Source of the DNA: Apostichopus californicus
Lineage: Eukaryota; Echinodermata; Holothuroidea; Aspidochirotida; Stichopodidae
NCBI GenBank assembly: GCA_020650975.1
Contig: JAIPMN010000274.1
Location: 1 to 64,000, forward strand
Direction: 5' to 3'
Length of the DNA stretch: 64,000 nucleotides
The position numbers were made by a program, and so were the translations under genes. The notes beneath the pieces were generated by a model. That model was given only the letters and a program-made list of their open reading frames with translations. It was not told the origin of the DNA and did no database searches. Positions 1-15,842 of this stretch are shown one piece after another (position 1 is the first letter of the stretch; each line of letters starts with the position of its first letter).

Positions 1-3000
1 TGGCTAGATGATCTCCTGTTTTGTTTTCAATAAAGCACAACCATTTTGGACAAACATTTCCTTTATTTCATCATTTAATTCACATCCTACAAATTTGTGC
101 ATTCATGATAAAGTATTCCTTTCAGCTAACAACCAAATTGAAATTCTTGCTACAGTTTTTTTTTTTAAATATTCAGAGCTGGACTATTTAATATATCATT
201 CCATATTCCGTAACCTCCCCTGGTAAATAACAGTTGAAGTTACTAACAAGACACCAGCTGAAAATGCTAAGTTTGACAAGTGGCATTCATGATCATTTTA
301 GACATCATTAAATCACTTGCCATTGTTTTTCAGCTTCCTTGAATTAAAGATTTGGGTTAGACTGGGTTATTAACCTTGCCCCAAGATAACTACACATAAC
401 CCCTGAAGACTATCAAGCATAGGTACAGTATTGTACCTCATCCCTATCATTTGGAGTATCTGACATATCCTATTATGGTTTATTTAAAGGGAAAAAATTG
501 TGAACTATGACCCATTAAGTATGGTGGACAGCCTTTGGGTGTTTAGGGACTGTCCATCAAATGGTACCAGGTCAAAAACACTGTGCCAGTGGCAGTATAT
601 ATATGCAGGTCCAGGCTTAGTGAATAAGTTTGCAGTTTTCCTTCCACTGAATGAACCAGCACAAATAATTGATCTGTATTCATCTCCAAAGATATGTACT
701 CTCATGAATGGTAAGATAGGTTTAAAGAATTCAATCTACAGTAACTTATCCTACACTTTTAGACTATTATCTAGCACCATCATAACTACAGTAGCGAGTG
801 AATATTATGTTTCAGAGAGTGGAATTTAAGTCACGCCTGTAAAATGGCGAGCAGTTTTAAAGAATATTTTTGGAGGCCTTTCATATGGTCAGGAATATAT
901 CGGTTACCATCAAAACCCCCATGCTCTGAAACTTGCACATAAATTTCAGAATTTGCTTAATTGTCCTCTAAATATTGCACTATTGTGTTAAAAAGTGGTT
1001 TAAAAAAAAGACAATACTGTGAAATGCATGTAACTGTCAACATGCTTTATAATCAACATTTCATCTACTCAGGGCTTTGAAAGAAATATCTGAATGAAGA
1101 AGTGAGTTGTAAATATCAGCATACAGATTGTTGACATCAATACAGGAATTAATGCTGTATTTAGCTGCAATGCTAGCAGTTTCTGGATGCTTGGCAGCCA
1201 GCCCTCAGATCTTCCCTGAACATTGACAATGCTTTTACTGCCATATATTTCTGTTGGTAATACTTGGTATGTTTATAATGTGGTATAGCACTGTAGTCTG
1301 TACATAACAAGATGTGATGTGATGTGATTCAAATCAAGCCAACTTTACAGAAGATTCTATGACATGGAATTTACAACTTCCTGAGTAATCTTTTTAATGG
1401 TTAAAACACTTTCAATGTTTTGGCAGAAACTGTCAAGGCATTCTGTCTTCAGTGCAATCAAGGTTATGGTTGTGTGCATAATGGGATCCAGATTTTATGA
1501 GTTTAGCAGACACCTGTGACTATTGCTATATATTTGCAATCATCTCATATTAAACCCACTGCAGCAGGCCAGAGGTCTCTGGTTTACATGCAGAACTTTT
1601 CACTTGGGAAGAGTCTGATAGGAAATGTCATAGAAGACAATAATTGTAATAAACAGTTTTGTGAAAAGTGTTTCACCTTACATAACCCAGAGATACAAGT
1701 AATAGACTTTGTATCTATGTTCATTGTTCACTGTACTCTTTAACATACATGTCTATATGTGTACAGTGCATTTAGTATATAGTGTCACTGTACAGCATCT
1801 ATGTACGTGTACTTTATAGCTCTACAAAGCCGATGGTTTGTCAGTGGATGAATTCGTTAGCTATGATAGGAGGACATTTGGTGAGGTAGGGAGGGGGAGG
1901 GGTAGGGCGGCCCTGGTGGGGTATATGTCCGATATGTTGAGAACTAGGTATATAGATGGTTAGAGGTGAATAAATATTCTTTCAGACAACCTACCCATTT
2001 GAAGTTGTGCAAAAGAAATCTGTTTACAACCAACGCATTCAGTCGGACTGTCATTTGATTGTGCTGGAAAAAACCAACTTTCAGCTCTTTAATATCAATC
2101 ATTTATCAAATTTAAAAAACAATATCTAATTGATGCATGGGACAACCTTCAAATGATTCTTCATAAACAATTCAATCTTGCAAGGTCATTTTAATGTCAC
2201 ACATATGTTCCTTCTTCACCGTTATTTTCCTTTCTAATGTTTTTCATTTTGTAATTTGTTTTTTCCATTTTGTTATGGTACTACTAAATGTCAAAGGTAA
2301 CTAAAGTATCACCATGATGAGTGAAATGAAAACATGAAAATTTTTTAAAAATTTGTGATAATTTGAACTGTAATAGATCAAAACCAAAGTACTGAAGTTA
2401 ATAGTATTATTACAATGTCACATATGACTAACCTACATTAAACACTAATTTACTTCGTCAGTAAGTTTTATCATAACTGTTAAAACAGTGTTCAAAAGTT
2501 TTCTTCTTCAAGTACATGGCTTTTATATTAACTTTGTAAGGACAGTATCATTTCATGTTATTTATCTACATGTATTTAATACTACAGCCATAAAAAGAAA
2601 AGAAAAAGAGTGTTGAATTGTTAGCAGCATTGATTTCAACTTGTTTTAATATGACAGAGCCTGAGCTATATTACCAATGAAGATTGTATTCAATTTGTTC
2701 TAGAACTTCCACTATTTATGTTAAGTACATCTTTGTCTGTTTTAGCTAAAGAACAACAACAACAAAAATGGTCAAACAAACAAAAATAAACAAAACCCCC
2801 AAATAAATCCAAAAGAAGACTCCTTCAACTTTGTTAGCTGCATTAAGATAATTTATAGTTTTGTCCAACCTATCCTACTATGCATGATAGATTAGTAAAA
2901 TTATAAGTATTAAATCAACTCGCTCTCCTCAAGCCTAAACAACAGTTTTTTGTTTGTTTTTTTTCTTTTGTGTTGTGTTCAGTGATTTCTTTCCTGCCTC

Positions 3001-5877
3001 TACTGCTACGGTGTGTCCCAAGCCATTCGACGACAATCAATTCACATGTTAACACTCCCCGGTTCGTCTGTTTTATCTCTATTCTACCATAACAATAGCC
3101 TGGCATTGCATGTAGCTCATCCCCAGTTCTGCAAGGGAGTTTGTAATGGTCAAAGTTCTTCCAATTTCTGCACCCAGTTTGCAGGCACAGCAGCAAAGAC
3201 TTATCAAAAAGCACAGTCAGACGGCTAGCTATTCATAATCCCAGCTCATTTGCATACAGCTGCATCAGTAAGTGGTAGAAGAATTCATGGGCATGAGCTA
3301 TAGACGTGTGTGCTTTCTCAATACAAAGAGCAGTATAATAGTAGTCACTGGCCTTTTTTTATTATTTTGTTTCTCTCTCTCCGTTTTTTTGGTTAACTGC
3401 TTTTAATTAAAGACGTGGGCTTTGAATTTAACTGGGTGTCATTTTAGAGTGTAAATAACAATGTTTGTAGGGGTTGTAGGGGGGTAGCTGATTCAGCAGA
3501 TAGGTTTCATGGAATTAAGCTGGATTCCCCTCATAGTTCCATTGTGGTCATGTTTGCTAAGGAACCAGGGTTGCTTTTACATTTGAATGTAAATCGGCAT
3601 AGGTTTTCAAAGGTTTCCTAGCAGATCTTTTACACACAATCAAGTTTTAAATTTGATCAAAGATGTAATTTTTTTTAATTGTAGTTTAACGTTGATATAT
3701 TTTGTTTAAGTGGGGAGAGGCGAGGAGGGTGGGGTGGGAATGGGAAGAGTAATGAATATAAAAGAGGTGATTACAGTATCCGGAATTAAAAGAGAAATTG
3801 AGAAGAAGTAGTAGTGGTAGTACTTAGTAGTTAAAAATCAGGAAATTTGAAAAGAAAGAATGAGAAACAAGAGATGTCATTGCAGTGGGATTTTTTGCCA
3901 ATCTGAACCTCATAAATGTCATAGTCATTATAAGCCACCAATGATAGAAAAGTAGATCGCCTAAGTATCAGGATATTGTCTGGGACTGAACTTTAATGAC
4001 TTAATGAATATTCAAGAGCAGTCATTCACCCTTCACTTCCCTTCTCCTTCCTCCTCCTTTCCTTCCTTTAGTCACACTGATTCCTAATTGAAACATAATT
4101 GTCTATGCATAGTTTTGTTTGTAGAATGACAAGAATTCCTGAAGATTGAATAATGGGGTAGTAAGATTTCAGTCGAACTGAAATTAACCTCGGGGGAGAA
4201 GTATCCCTTCTAAGATGGTAATTCTAAAACAGGACAGAAGCAAGCTGGTTAAAAACCACAAAGGCAAATAGCAAGGAAACCTTTTCCAATACTTCTTTCA
4301 CTATAACTTTTACTAATGTTTTTTCCAGATTTTTTCTCCTTCTGTTTTTCTCTCTCTGCAGTGTCTCTCCCATTTTTTGACCCTAATACTAGTGCAGTAT
4401 ATGATAGCATCCCCTTCTGTTTGGCTCTGTAAGCACTTCTGCAGGGTCTCAAGTTTAGAATCTGACAATATTTGGTTTTGGATTTAGAGATAATCCACTA
4501 GATCATATGCAGTCTGGTCATACAGTAACAGTGATCCCAGGAATGTTGTTATGACAAAAGCAGATTTGCAGCAAATTTCTCTAATATGTGTTTTCATTTT
4601 GACCTTATTTTTAGCAGGGAAAGGAAACCCAATTTCAATTGGCATGAGGCATACGTTGTACTTAGAAAATATGAAAAACAAGGAATTTATGGGAACAACA
4701 TATATATAGCAACACAAACAGAAGAGTACAATTTCACAATTAAAATGTCCGCCCCATTTGTCTATTTAACATAATTTTCTCTGTTTTTTCTGATCCTGGT
4801 TGGATCAAAATGTCAGGCCCCCAAGCTTCTATGCATTTATCCACAGGAGCTTTTTGCCTCAGATAGGTAGTTTGTCACATAGATTTTGCTCTCTTTGAAG
4901 AAAAGAGCATTTTGAACTAGGAGAATCAATGAGAATATGGAATTTAAACTAGATCTTGCAGATCTATACAAAGGGGAGGTTGTTGTTGTTGTAGTTGGGG
5001 GGGGGGGGGAATCCCTGTTCAACCCCCACAAAAAAGTAGTAATCTATATTTATTTAATATGCCTCAGAATTCACTATTTCATGTCTAATATTTAGTTTCT
5101 CCTGTTGGAAGATCCCTACATCCCCCCCACTTTCTCCTCCACATGGAAGTTGGTTTTAAGACCCCATGGTCCTAATTTAATCCTGGATCCACTCTTGACA
5201 TCATTGTCCAATGTTCAATCATCCTGAGTTCTCTCCTTGTGTTGGTCAATGTTTTAGACTATGTTAATTTTCATTTCATTATGTAGTGATCTTTCTAACG
5301 ACTCGGTATACTGTAATGGGAATTTCCCCTGACTTGAAACTCTACCAACTGTGATCACGTATTGCCAAAATAAATAGACAAATTGGTTAAATAGTGCCAA
5401 GTTGCATTGGTTTAGTGGCTGAAACAGGTACAAGAAGGAGTTTGTTTATATGTATGCACCCCAGTGTAAGTACTATGCATTCTAGAGTTCTAGTCCATTT
5501 GAATGTTTGAAATATAATATTTATTTGGTGTCTCTCTTACCTGTCTCCAGTTAACTTAAATACTCTCCTCCTCTTCTACCTAACCCACTAAACTGCATTG
5601 GTTGGTCTAAAATGGATGGATTTTATATCCAGGAGCTGTCCCAGGTTTTCGTATTTATAATGTCCCTGTCAAAACATCCAAACTGACTAATTAATAAATA
5701 TTGATTGTCTTACTCTCCAGCAGGAATTACTGTACAAGCTACTGTTCAAATCACGCAGCTTTCAACACTATACATACAGTACATATGGACAGTCCATTGT
5801 TAAAAATCTCCAGCTTATCATTATTATTGTTGATCGTCGTAGAGATTTCGTAGTAGTTATCTCAAGAACAGACCAAA

Positions 5878-5920
5878 ATAAAAAAATAAATAAATAAATA
5901 AAATAAAATAAAATAAAGAA
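5878..5920. repeat. AAATA-type simple repeat
   Basis: AATAAATAAATA followed by AAAATAAAATAAAAT runs, a simple A/T repeat. Confidence 0.85.
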
Positions 5921-8900
5921 AAAGAAGAGAGAAATAAAGAGGAATCTTATAATGATAGCTTGGTGTTTGTCTTGTTTTAATGTCTGTGCCGATTTACACA
6001 GTTTGTAATGCAATCTTGTTGGAATTATTTCATAAAGTATAGTTTATACAAAATTTATATTCAATTCACAACTTACACGTTATCATATATGCAATTGATT
6101 TACGTGACAGAAATTGCTTGTTCATGTCATCAATTGATGTGAAAACTGAAAAAAATGAAAGAAAAATAAAAACCATAATTACCATTGTCCATTGGCAGAG
6201 CCACGGAAACACCGAGATTGTGTCTGTTTTATGAAACTGTTGATTTGTAACAAAGATTCATATCTGTTAAGCATCTCCTTACGCTGCTCAGTTATTGATC
6301 CGATTTGTGACCCCATCTCGGCTGAATCAAAACAAGGTCTCTTCCCAAACGAGATTGCCCAATCAATAACCAGTTAGAATCCGTCTTAGTGGTTGTTAAT
6401 GGGAAGATACAAGCAGTATTTTTATGAGAAGGGATTTCGAGAGGCGTAAGGCGATAACCGGTGATGCAGTTATGAAGATAATGTGCACTGGCTTGTAATA
6501 TACAGATGCAATGTATGGTAATTATGTAGCTGTGAGATAGTCACACTGACTAGCTACAGAATATACATGTACGGAAGGAGGAGGAGGAGGCCGTGGCAGT
6601 TTAGAACTATGTATTATAATGTTTTTTGGTATCACGTATTAGAAGTAACATACATTTATCTTTTTTAAATTACTTCAGTTGCAAAGTTAATATCAAAACA
6701 AGAATAGAAGGGGAAATGTTTACCCTGTGGTTTATCTGTGTATAGCCATGTCCTGACTCTCGTGGATGTAGTAATTTCAGCTTACTGAAGTTGATAATTT
6801 AGAATTTGGAAAATAAAAAACAAAACGTTTTTTACGTTGCCATGCATGTTACACTTGCCTGTCTACAGTAGCTGTGAATAATCCTGACCACCGCTGTTTG
6901 TAACTGGCAAAGTCGGTGTAGAAGACTGCAAGAATCATTGCTTAGATAGAGCTGATGGGCGTAAAGATGTACACTGACTCTACCATAAATACAACCTTGC
7001 ATGATGTGATGTAACCACATACTCTGATAAGATTAGAACAATGAGATAGAGTGGAGAGTTAATGAAGTTGTGGAAGGGCAGTCTTTATGATTGAGCTATT
7101 TGATGGAGCTTGACCAAAGGCTGTCACGTTTATTGTAAGGTGCGACTAACCATGCATGGATCCAACCAAATCACTGGCCAAACTAGATTAGAATTAAATT
7201 TAATATATGTTTAAATATTTTAGTCTCTCTTTAAATATACCTGTAGACCTGATATTGAATGTTAAAGAAGACAGAAGTTGCTATTACTGTATTATTGCAA
7301 ATAAGAAGATGAAAGCATCAAATTGTAAACATTGCTGAAATCCCAGATTTACATCACACCTTTATTTAACTTACCTGTCCCCTCTCCACAAGTGCACTTC
7401 ACCTATCTGTTTCATACCAATAATTTGGATATTACTCTCCTCCATCCTGTCTCTATTCAACATGCACTCCAGTCTACCTCCTGTTAGGCATACCATATAC
7501 CTGTACTGTATTACTGTAGTAAGAGACAGTTGATATATTAGTGAAACGGAATTGTTTAGCAAATATAGAATTGTGCCCATCCATCAGTGTATTTTCCCCT
7601 TTCTTTGGACGTGTATGATAATGTGTATAACAAGTCCTATTACCCAAAGTAGGTCAGTGATTATACATTGCTCAGAAAGGAAGGTAATTAGATATACAGC
7701 TTCATAATCTAACATGTTACATAAATGTCTTTTGAGGAGAAACAACGCCATAAATCATTTGTTAGGGAGACCAATGATCTCCTGAGGGATTCACACAGTT
7801 ATCAGCCAGTACATTCTGTTTCACATATGTTTCTTCCAGATATTTTATTGAATTGAGGCTATGAAAAAGTATCATGAATGCTGCCTTCAACGTCTGTGTG
7901 TGTTGTAACGACAGAGAATTTTTCTACTGGAGTGTATTGAAATAGATTGACATATTTCTTTCAACATTGTATACTTCTATCTGATTTACAAATGAAATCT
8001 TTTAATATGTGCATAGATTACAGAAACAAGCCCAACCACCCACCCACCACCCTCCCACCACCAAAAAAAAAAAAAAAATAGACAACAGAATTAACAGAAT
8101 TAATTCAAACTATAAAAGGGCGGTGAATTAGCGTTAAGTTTGATTTTCACCCGATGTGAAGCATACTCAAGCTCTTTGCCTTTCACCACAGGCAAATACA
8201 CAGCTGTAAGTTGATGTGCAGCCATTTCTTTGTTAACTTCAACTGTATTTATATAAATGGTTGCAGTTGAATAATGATGATTTGATTGTATCTAAATTTG
8301 GATTCTTCCTCCACAGAAATATCTCTTAACAATAGTAGTTTTATATTTATAGTTCATCGGCAATTTTGAACGTGCCTAGAGAAATTTGTAAAAACAAATA
8401 TGTACCATAGAAAACGGGAGAGACATCTCAAAACTTTTGTCAAAATTTGATCGCATTGTTGAGGACTTCCTTGTATGGCAGTTGCACAGCATAATCAATG
8501 CAATATTGTAGTGTATATTTAAGGTCTCTGTTATCATTCTTAAAGGTGGAAACGTTGCCATCCTTCTCTGAGTTGATTTGTTTTTTGTAGCCAATAATTT
8601 AAGGACTCTGGATACCAAAGTCATAATTACTTTTTTCTTTCTTAATCATCGCCTTGTTATTACAGCAGCAGTGTGTCCATTGCCGTTTCCCATGTTAATC
8701 TTGTTTTTTCTTTTACAAAGCTGCTTTTCTTTTCCAGTTGTCTCTTTGCTTATGACAACACCATGAAAGCTACCAAGTAAAACCATCTGGTATTGTAATG
8801 CTCTGCTACTACCATGAGTTGCAATGCAGTCACTCCCTAGCTAAACTATCTTTATATCTATATGCGGTTCAGTCTATACCCAAATACGCAAAAGGCCAAG

Positions 8901-11900
8901 GCCAATGAAAGGGAGGAAGTTGATTCAGGCCCTCGGGAGCGGAACTGGTGGAATTCTCGAATGTCTGCTGTTGCTGCACCGGTTACAACATGACACACTC
9001 AATCACAGTACCACACTACTACTCCATGTATACAGTATAGAGTAGAACTAGTACAATATACATATGTATATATACATAGGGTCCTTAACTGTTCCCCATG
9101 TCAATTTCCTGTGTATCTGTTCTTACAGCATCTAGTTCTTAGGAAAAGACTTTGTGTTCACATAGAGGAATCAGCAAAATATAACAAACTTACAGAATTC
9201 TCATGAACAAAAAAACCAGTGATTACCACATAGCAAGAATCTTGCAAATTTGAATGGTTATTATTTGTTAAGAACTTAAGAACTACTTTTTGATAATGTA
9301 CAAACATATGGTTATTTTATGCTCAGTGGTATGCATTGTGAATTGATCATTCTGTTGTTCATCCTACTTGTGGTTTTATTGATACAACAACAATGTAGAG
9401 AGGCAATATAAAGTTGAACCTTTTTACGAATTTGACAAATGAAAGTGAAACAGTGTTTGTGGTCTCTGCTAATGACCTGTATATTATTCAGCCCATTACA
9501 AGCATCATTTGGTCAACACAAATGATGAATGGCTGTTCAGAAGATACAGTGAGTAATATTGCAACTTCTCAAAACAAGTTAAACAAATTTAGTTTTGTGT
9601 ACAATGCTTATATATATGGGAGTGTTTCAGTAATTACCAGAAATGTTACTGTACATGAAGTTTTTTTCAGGATAATAAAACAGTCAGTTCATCTTACAAA
9701 CCTTGGGTACAAGTCGGGTTATATCAAATGGAAACCAAAATTTGCCAGAAACAGTTCAAAAGGGCTGATCTATATGAAGAAAAATTGTAAGCTGTGTGGG
9801 AGTCCATTACACCATTGCTCTAAGTTCCAAGTAAATCATTGGTGTACCATGAACAGTCTGTCAAAAACACTTCTTCTTCTGCTTGTGGAGGAAATTGCTG
9901 AGTTAGTTTGTCTACCTGTTTGAAGCAGTTTGAGCTAATTTAATGTGTGAAGTTTATCTTTTAATGGCATCATTGGACTGAATTAATGATTTCCTGGTAG
10001 CAGAAACCAATTTGAGGAGAGACGTGAGGCAGATAATTAAACCAGGGTAAGTCATATCCCTTGGCATTGTTTAAGATAGAGAGCAGCTCTACTCTCCCAG
10101 GTTACATTCTGTATAGAAAATGGTGATTTCAGCAAATAAAAATAGAAGAGGTGTTGGCAGAGTTTATATGAAATGTAGCATGTCAAGTACATCTTGTTGC
10201 ATGGATTCTTGTAAATTTCAATACCCCACCAGGCCAACACCAGTGTGAGATGCAATATGTATAAGTTTTCATGTGAAGTTGCTTCAAAGATCTGAAGTAA
10301 ACAGCACTCATGTCTTATTGCTTCTTTGTTGTCTGTGATAATATGATGAAAGAATGTAGAATCCATGAATTATTTAGACCTTAATGATTTCATTAATTTC
10401 TGAATAATCAAGTTTCACTTTGACTATTAGTATTTTGAAGTTCTGTGGGTTTATGGCTAAAATTTACGGTTCTTGTCAACAGACTACAAGATAGTAAGTA
10501 GTGGATTTAGTTTTAGTCTCATGTTTTGTATTTTTCAATATTTTAAATGGATCTCATCTGTTTCCTCACTACTTCAAGAATTAATTTCATAAGGAAGCTT
10601 CCAATTTTTGCCAGTTAAGTTTAATATCGGGTGACCTGTTTGATATATTATACCCAACCACCATTGTCTGCAGTTGTCAAACTAATTCATTACTTAACTA
10701 TATGGTTCATCAATTTGGAAGACCTAACATTTTAGAAGTTGTTGACGTGACTGTTGGAAACTTCTAGCATCTCTCAGAGGTTTTCTTGATCTGCTCTTTA
10801 TATTGTATTGTAATGTGGAAAGAAAATAATCCACTTGCATGACATTTAGCTTCTTGAAATATTTTAATGTGTGTGATCATTAAAACAAATTATATTCTAT
10901 TTCACATATTTCACATTTTCTAATCATAATTTATTCAAGGTGAAACTAACACACAAAACAAGCTGTTATTTCATTGTAAGTACCTATGTAAATTAGTCTA
11001 GCCACTTCAACGGACCGAGCTAGGTTCCACTTTTGTAAATGCTGAAGATTGTTTACTGGTTTGCCTGCTTCAGTGCTACTGGATAAATTCCATGTGATTT
11101 ATCAAAGTAAGTTTTCCACAATAAAACTGCAGTGACAGATGGGTGTGTGGATAATATAATTTTTGCCTAGTTACACACACTTCAAAGTGCAATGTGTATA
11201 AAACATACACGTATGGAATTATTGGTACTAGTAGGCACAGAGAGAGGCATGTCACCAGAGTTGGGTCGGTTGAAAATTAACGGAAAAAGTGCACATTGGT
11301 GTTTATTGGAAAAGCGATCACATTAGAAACTAATAAACTTAACAAAACAATTTTATGCACACTGATTAATACCTGCCTCCTGTCAGCATACGCACACTAA
11401 TTTACCTAGGTATCAAAACTATTCAACATTTTAAAATTTATAAACTATTAACTTGGGACCTGCTTGACCCACTTGCAGGTCATTCTGTAAAGTGTAAATC
11501 ATTTTCCGTTCGTCTACCATTTTGAAGCCTTACCCTGTGTTTGCTCAAAATTCACATGTGCTTTCTATATCCACTGGAGATCACTTTGGTGTTTTCTGAC
11601 ATCTCCTAATCACTTCAAGTCCTCTATCAATGTTTCCTCTTGGTAATTAATCAGCATTGAAAGTCTCTTTGTGATATTTCAAAGGATCAGTGTGCAAACA
11701 ATACAATACAATAATTTGGTTATGAAATCCAAAGTTGGCTCAACTTGGCTGCATTTGGAACCTCAACATCAATGCTAATTTCAAGTTTCTTCCTCTTTGG
11801 TGATAAAAATTTTACGTAACCTGCACCAAATACAAGAATTTAGGTATTATCTTGGGGAGGAGATAGCCCGGGGTGTCAAATCAAATAATTAATGAAGAGG

Positions 11901-14213
11901 AGGAGTAGAATTAGATGTAAACAATTCATATTCTTTCTTACAGGTTTGGAAGCATTTTACTTCTTCCTATAATTAAATTCCACTGATTATTTTGATTGGT
12001 GATAAATGGTTTTTAAAATAAAACTGAAATTATTTGTCATTTTGGTTGGCCTCAAAAGCAGCATCCATGCACAGGATGACTGGATTGCTTTCCATTTGCT
12101 GCCCTTACACATTTGGTCATTGCTATCGGTCATTGGAACAATATTTGGTAACTGACCAACTGTTGTTATCATGTCGTTCCTCATCCCATTTTAGTCTGGT
12201 TGTGTCTTTGTTTCAACAGAGCTCTCTCATTTAATTTGGATTTTAATATTTAAAGAGATCTAGGCATTTGTTACCTTCCTCAGGTATAATGTTAAATTAA
12301 TAATGAACTGTCTTGTAATTAAATCATAGATAAAAATACCAAGAAATCTCAAACTTTGTCAATTTTTCTGTGTTCTTTTTTTACTGTCTCGGTATGAAGT
12401 ATCAAACAAGACATTTTAAAAAGTAACAGATAGTCAGTCAGGGATATCTATATGCAAGGTAACAAAAACTACACGGTTGGGCTAGGTACCCCTGGTTGCC
12501 ACTAATGGAAAATAAATCAGCCTTGTCTCTTAGGAGTTAATCCTGAGCTTGTCTGGAGGGAAGAGTGAACTAGGGATGAGGCTCTTGAGATTTGGGTTGT
12601 TCACACTCCAGTGAAGTGGAAAACTCCAAAATGAAAATTGTACGTTAATTGGAGTTTAACCAGACAGAGTGGGCTGATGATGGCACAATACAAGCAGTAA
12701 GACAATGAAATTCAATATGTCTGCCAGGAATTAGACAACCTCCTCGTAGTTCAACATGGATGAGTTGGTTATTATATCATCTCCATGTTAAAAATTAAGA
12801 AAGGCTGAGATTTGGTCAGGAAGTGTTTGACTCCTCTCCCCAATCAGTGAAGCTTTAGGAGCTAATTGGCCTGGTACTTACAGAGAGTGTGTAGTTACAA
12901 GCAGCCTAGTGACATGGAAGCAAATCAAACTGGAAAGTGAGATTCATCGAGAAGAGGTTATCCAGATTCGCAGTAGTATCTCGCATGAAAGTTATAGCAC
13001 GCCTATAGTTGTGTCCAACCTTCCTGATCATGGTGGTGTACAGTAGATGTTGCCATCTTCCTTGAATTACGATTTAAAATTTTATACATAATTTGTGAAT
13101 CTTTGTCAATACAACCTAAACATTTAAATTTATTAATTAATAGAAATGAACGATAAAATTGTCCAATTAAATATGACCAATCTGATGGCATGCTGTTGGA
13201 GATTTGCAATAAACAAGCTATGTTTTTATTGTTAATGGTTAACTTAGGATTCACGTGATTAAAAAGAAAATTTGTAGCAGTTTGTCAGAAAGAAATATAA
13301 GGATAAGAAAATCCTGACTACAGATATAGAATGGTTTAGTTTTATTTTTGTATCTCAGATCCACTGTTAGTAGAATGATGTATTTTTGTGTGTTATATGC
13401 CACTGTACCGTATAGCAGTAGTATAGCAAAACTAATGGTATTGACACATTGCAAGGGTACCTAGCAGATAAGCAGTACTACTGGAAGAGGATAGAGTGTA
13501 TAATTACAAGGTATGGCTGATGCTTATTGCAGAAGAACATTTGATTTCTGTGCAGAGATATCAAAAGCGAGTATCTTCCTACTGTGCACAGTTTGTGGTA
13601 GCTGGAGTCCTTGTATATAAGCAAGGGAGAATGATGAGGATACATGTTGTTCAAAGGATATTGGGATATGATAACAAGTTCTTACATGAGAGAGGACGCA
13701 CAGTGTACCAGAATTACTTTGCTAATGAGGACGAGGGATTTGGATACGGGTACGGTAGAATCATGCATCATTCTATATTGGAGTGTTTGTACCACTGTTT
13801 TGGAAGCCCTGTTTTGAAATTGGAACACAAACCCTGACATTCAGTACTAGAGCACTAGCACACTTATCCCTGCTAGGTAGTTTGCTTTTGTCATCTGACT
13901 TACTTATAGTCAGTACAAACGATAAACTTGTGTCAATTGATAAATAATATTTTTTTATAAATAAACACAGATTATGAAAAAATTAATTTTCAACTTTTGT
14001 ACCCATGGCAACATTAGACAATATTAATCACTATGTAGTTAATGTACTTGTGTTAAGGCTGCCTTCTACTATTGCAGGTCCTCAAATCGTCTGACCCCAA
14101 CTCCACCCATTAGTAGTTATGTACATTAGAATTGGTGAATTTATCAACTCTTGATAATATTTTCATGTCAGACACTTATTGAAGGTAGTGTAAAAAGTCT
14201 GACATTATTACCA

Positions 14214-15460
14214 ATGTAATCAGTCAGACATGGTTACTGATAGTGCAGTCAGTCAGACATAACTACCTATGGTAGTGTAATCAGTCAGACATAGTTACTG
14301 ATAGTGCAGTCAGTCAGACATAATTACCTATGGTAGAGTAATCAGTCAGACTTGGTTACTGATAGTGCAGTCAGTCAGATATAATGACCTATGGTAGTGT
14401 AATCAGTCAGACATGGTTACTGATAGTGCAGTCAGTCAGACATAATTACCTATTGTAGTGTAATCAGTCAGACATGGTTACTGATGGTACAGTCAGTCAG
14501 ACATAATTACCTATGGTAGTGTAATCAGTCAGACATAATTACTGATAGTGCAGTCAGTCAGACATAATTACCTATGGTAGAGTAAGCAGTCAGACATGGT
14601 TACTGATAGTGCAGTCAGTCAGACATAATTACCTATGGTAGTGTAATCAGTCAGACATGGTTACTGATAGTGCAGTCAGTCAGACATAATTACCCATGGT
14701 AGTGTAATCAGTCAGACATGGTTACTGATGGTACAGTCAGTCAGACATAATTACCTATGGTATTGTAATCAGTCAGACATAATTACTGATAGTGCAGTTA
14801 GTCAGACATAATTACCTATGGTAGTGTAAGCAGTCAGACATGGTTACTGATAGTGCAGTCAGTCAGACATAATTACCTATGGTAGTGTAATCAGTCAGAC
14901 ATGGTTACTGATAGTGCAGTCAGACATAATTACCTATGGTAGAGTAATCAGTCAGACTTGGTTACTGATAGTGCAGTCAGTCAGATATAATGACCTATGG
15001 TAGTGTAATCAGTCAGACATGGTTACTGATAGTGCAGTCAGTCAGACATAATTACCTATGGTAGTGTAATCAGTCAGACATGGTTACTGATGGTTCAGTC
15101 AGACATAATTACCTATGGTAGTGTAATCAGTCAGACATGGTTACTGATAGTGCAGTCAGACATAATTACCTATGGTATTGTAATCAGACAGACATGGTTA
15201 CTGATAGTGCAGTCAGTCAGTCAGTCAGTCAGACATAACTACCAATGGTAGTGTAATCAGTCAGACATGGTTACTGATAGTGCAGTCAGTCAGTCAGACA
15301 TAACTACCAATGGTAGTGTAATCAGTCAGACATGGTTACTGATGGTGCAGTCGGTCAGACATAACTACCAATGGTAGTGTAATCAGTCAGACATGGTTAC
15401 TGATAGTGCAGTCAGTCAGACACAATTACCTATGGTAGAGTAATCAGTCAGACATAATTA
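14214..15460. repeat. 61-bp minisatellite, about 20 copies
   Basis: Tandem unit of 61 bp with two related halves, one with CAGTCAGACATGGTTACTGA and one with CAGTCAGACATAATTACC, so the array is a repeated dimer of an older unit of about 30 bp. Some copies have deleted a CAGT; others extend it to CAGTCAGTCAGTCAGT (around 15213). Degenerate relatives flank it from about 14165 and up to 15602. No long open frame. Confidence 0.95.
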
Positions 15461-15842
15461 CCAATTGCAGTCAGACACTTAGTGATTTTAATGGATAGTC
15501 AGTCAGATGCAGCTGTATTACTGATGCTTGTGCAGTCAGACACTGATGGTAGTGCAAACAGTCAGACACTAACTACTGAATGTAGTGCCGTCAGTCAGAC
15601 ACCTGGGTAAACTGTATGATGTTAACTGCCAAAACTGGATAGTATATCGAACAGTATTAGTACAATCTCGCGTGAGGGACTTGCGATACCGTTACACAGT
15701 AGTTTAGCGCAACTTCCCGGCTTTGAATAGCAATAAATCGAATGATCTACATTCTTCTGCCATTGTGGTTGTGGTGAATCAAAAGCGCGGAAAAATACAA
15801 TCCTTTATGTGGAACGTAATAATTGGTTTCACATAATCAGTA

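Noticed and set aside
9414-9923. 169-codon open frame
   Set aside because: It begins with TTG and not ATG, has AT-driven composition, no recognisable domain and no splice context. Likely chance.
13496-13837. 113-codon open frame with RILGYDN
   Set aside because: Starts with GTG (first ATG at codon 9) and has no family match I recognise. The resemblance to RILGYHN in a frame near 40.0 kb is too short to mean anything.
14214-15460. CRISPR-like regular repeats
   Set aside because: Units are contiguous without unique spacers and the DNA is eukaryotic; it is a minisatellite.
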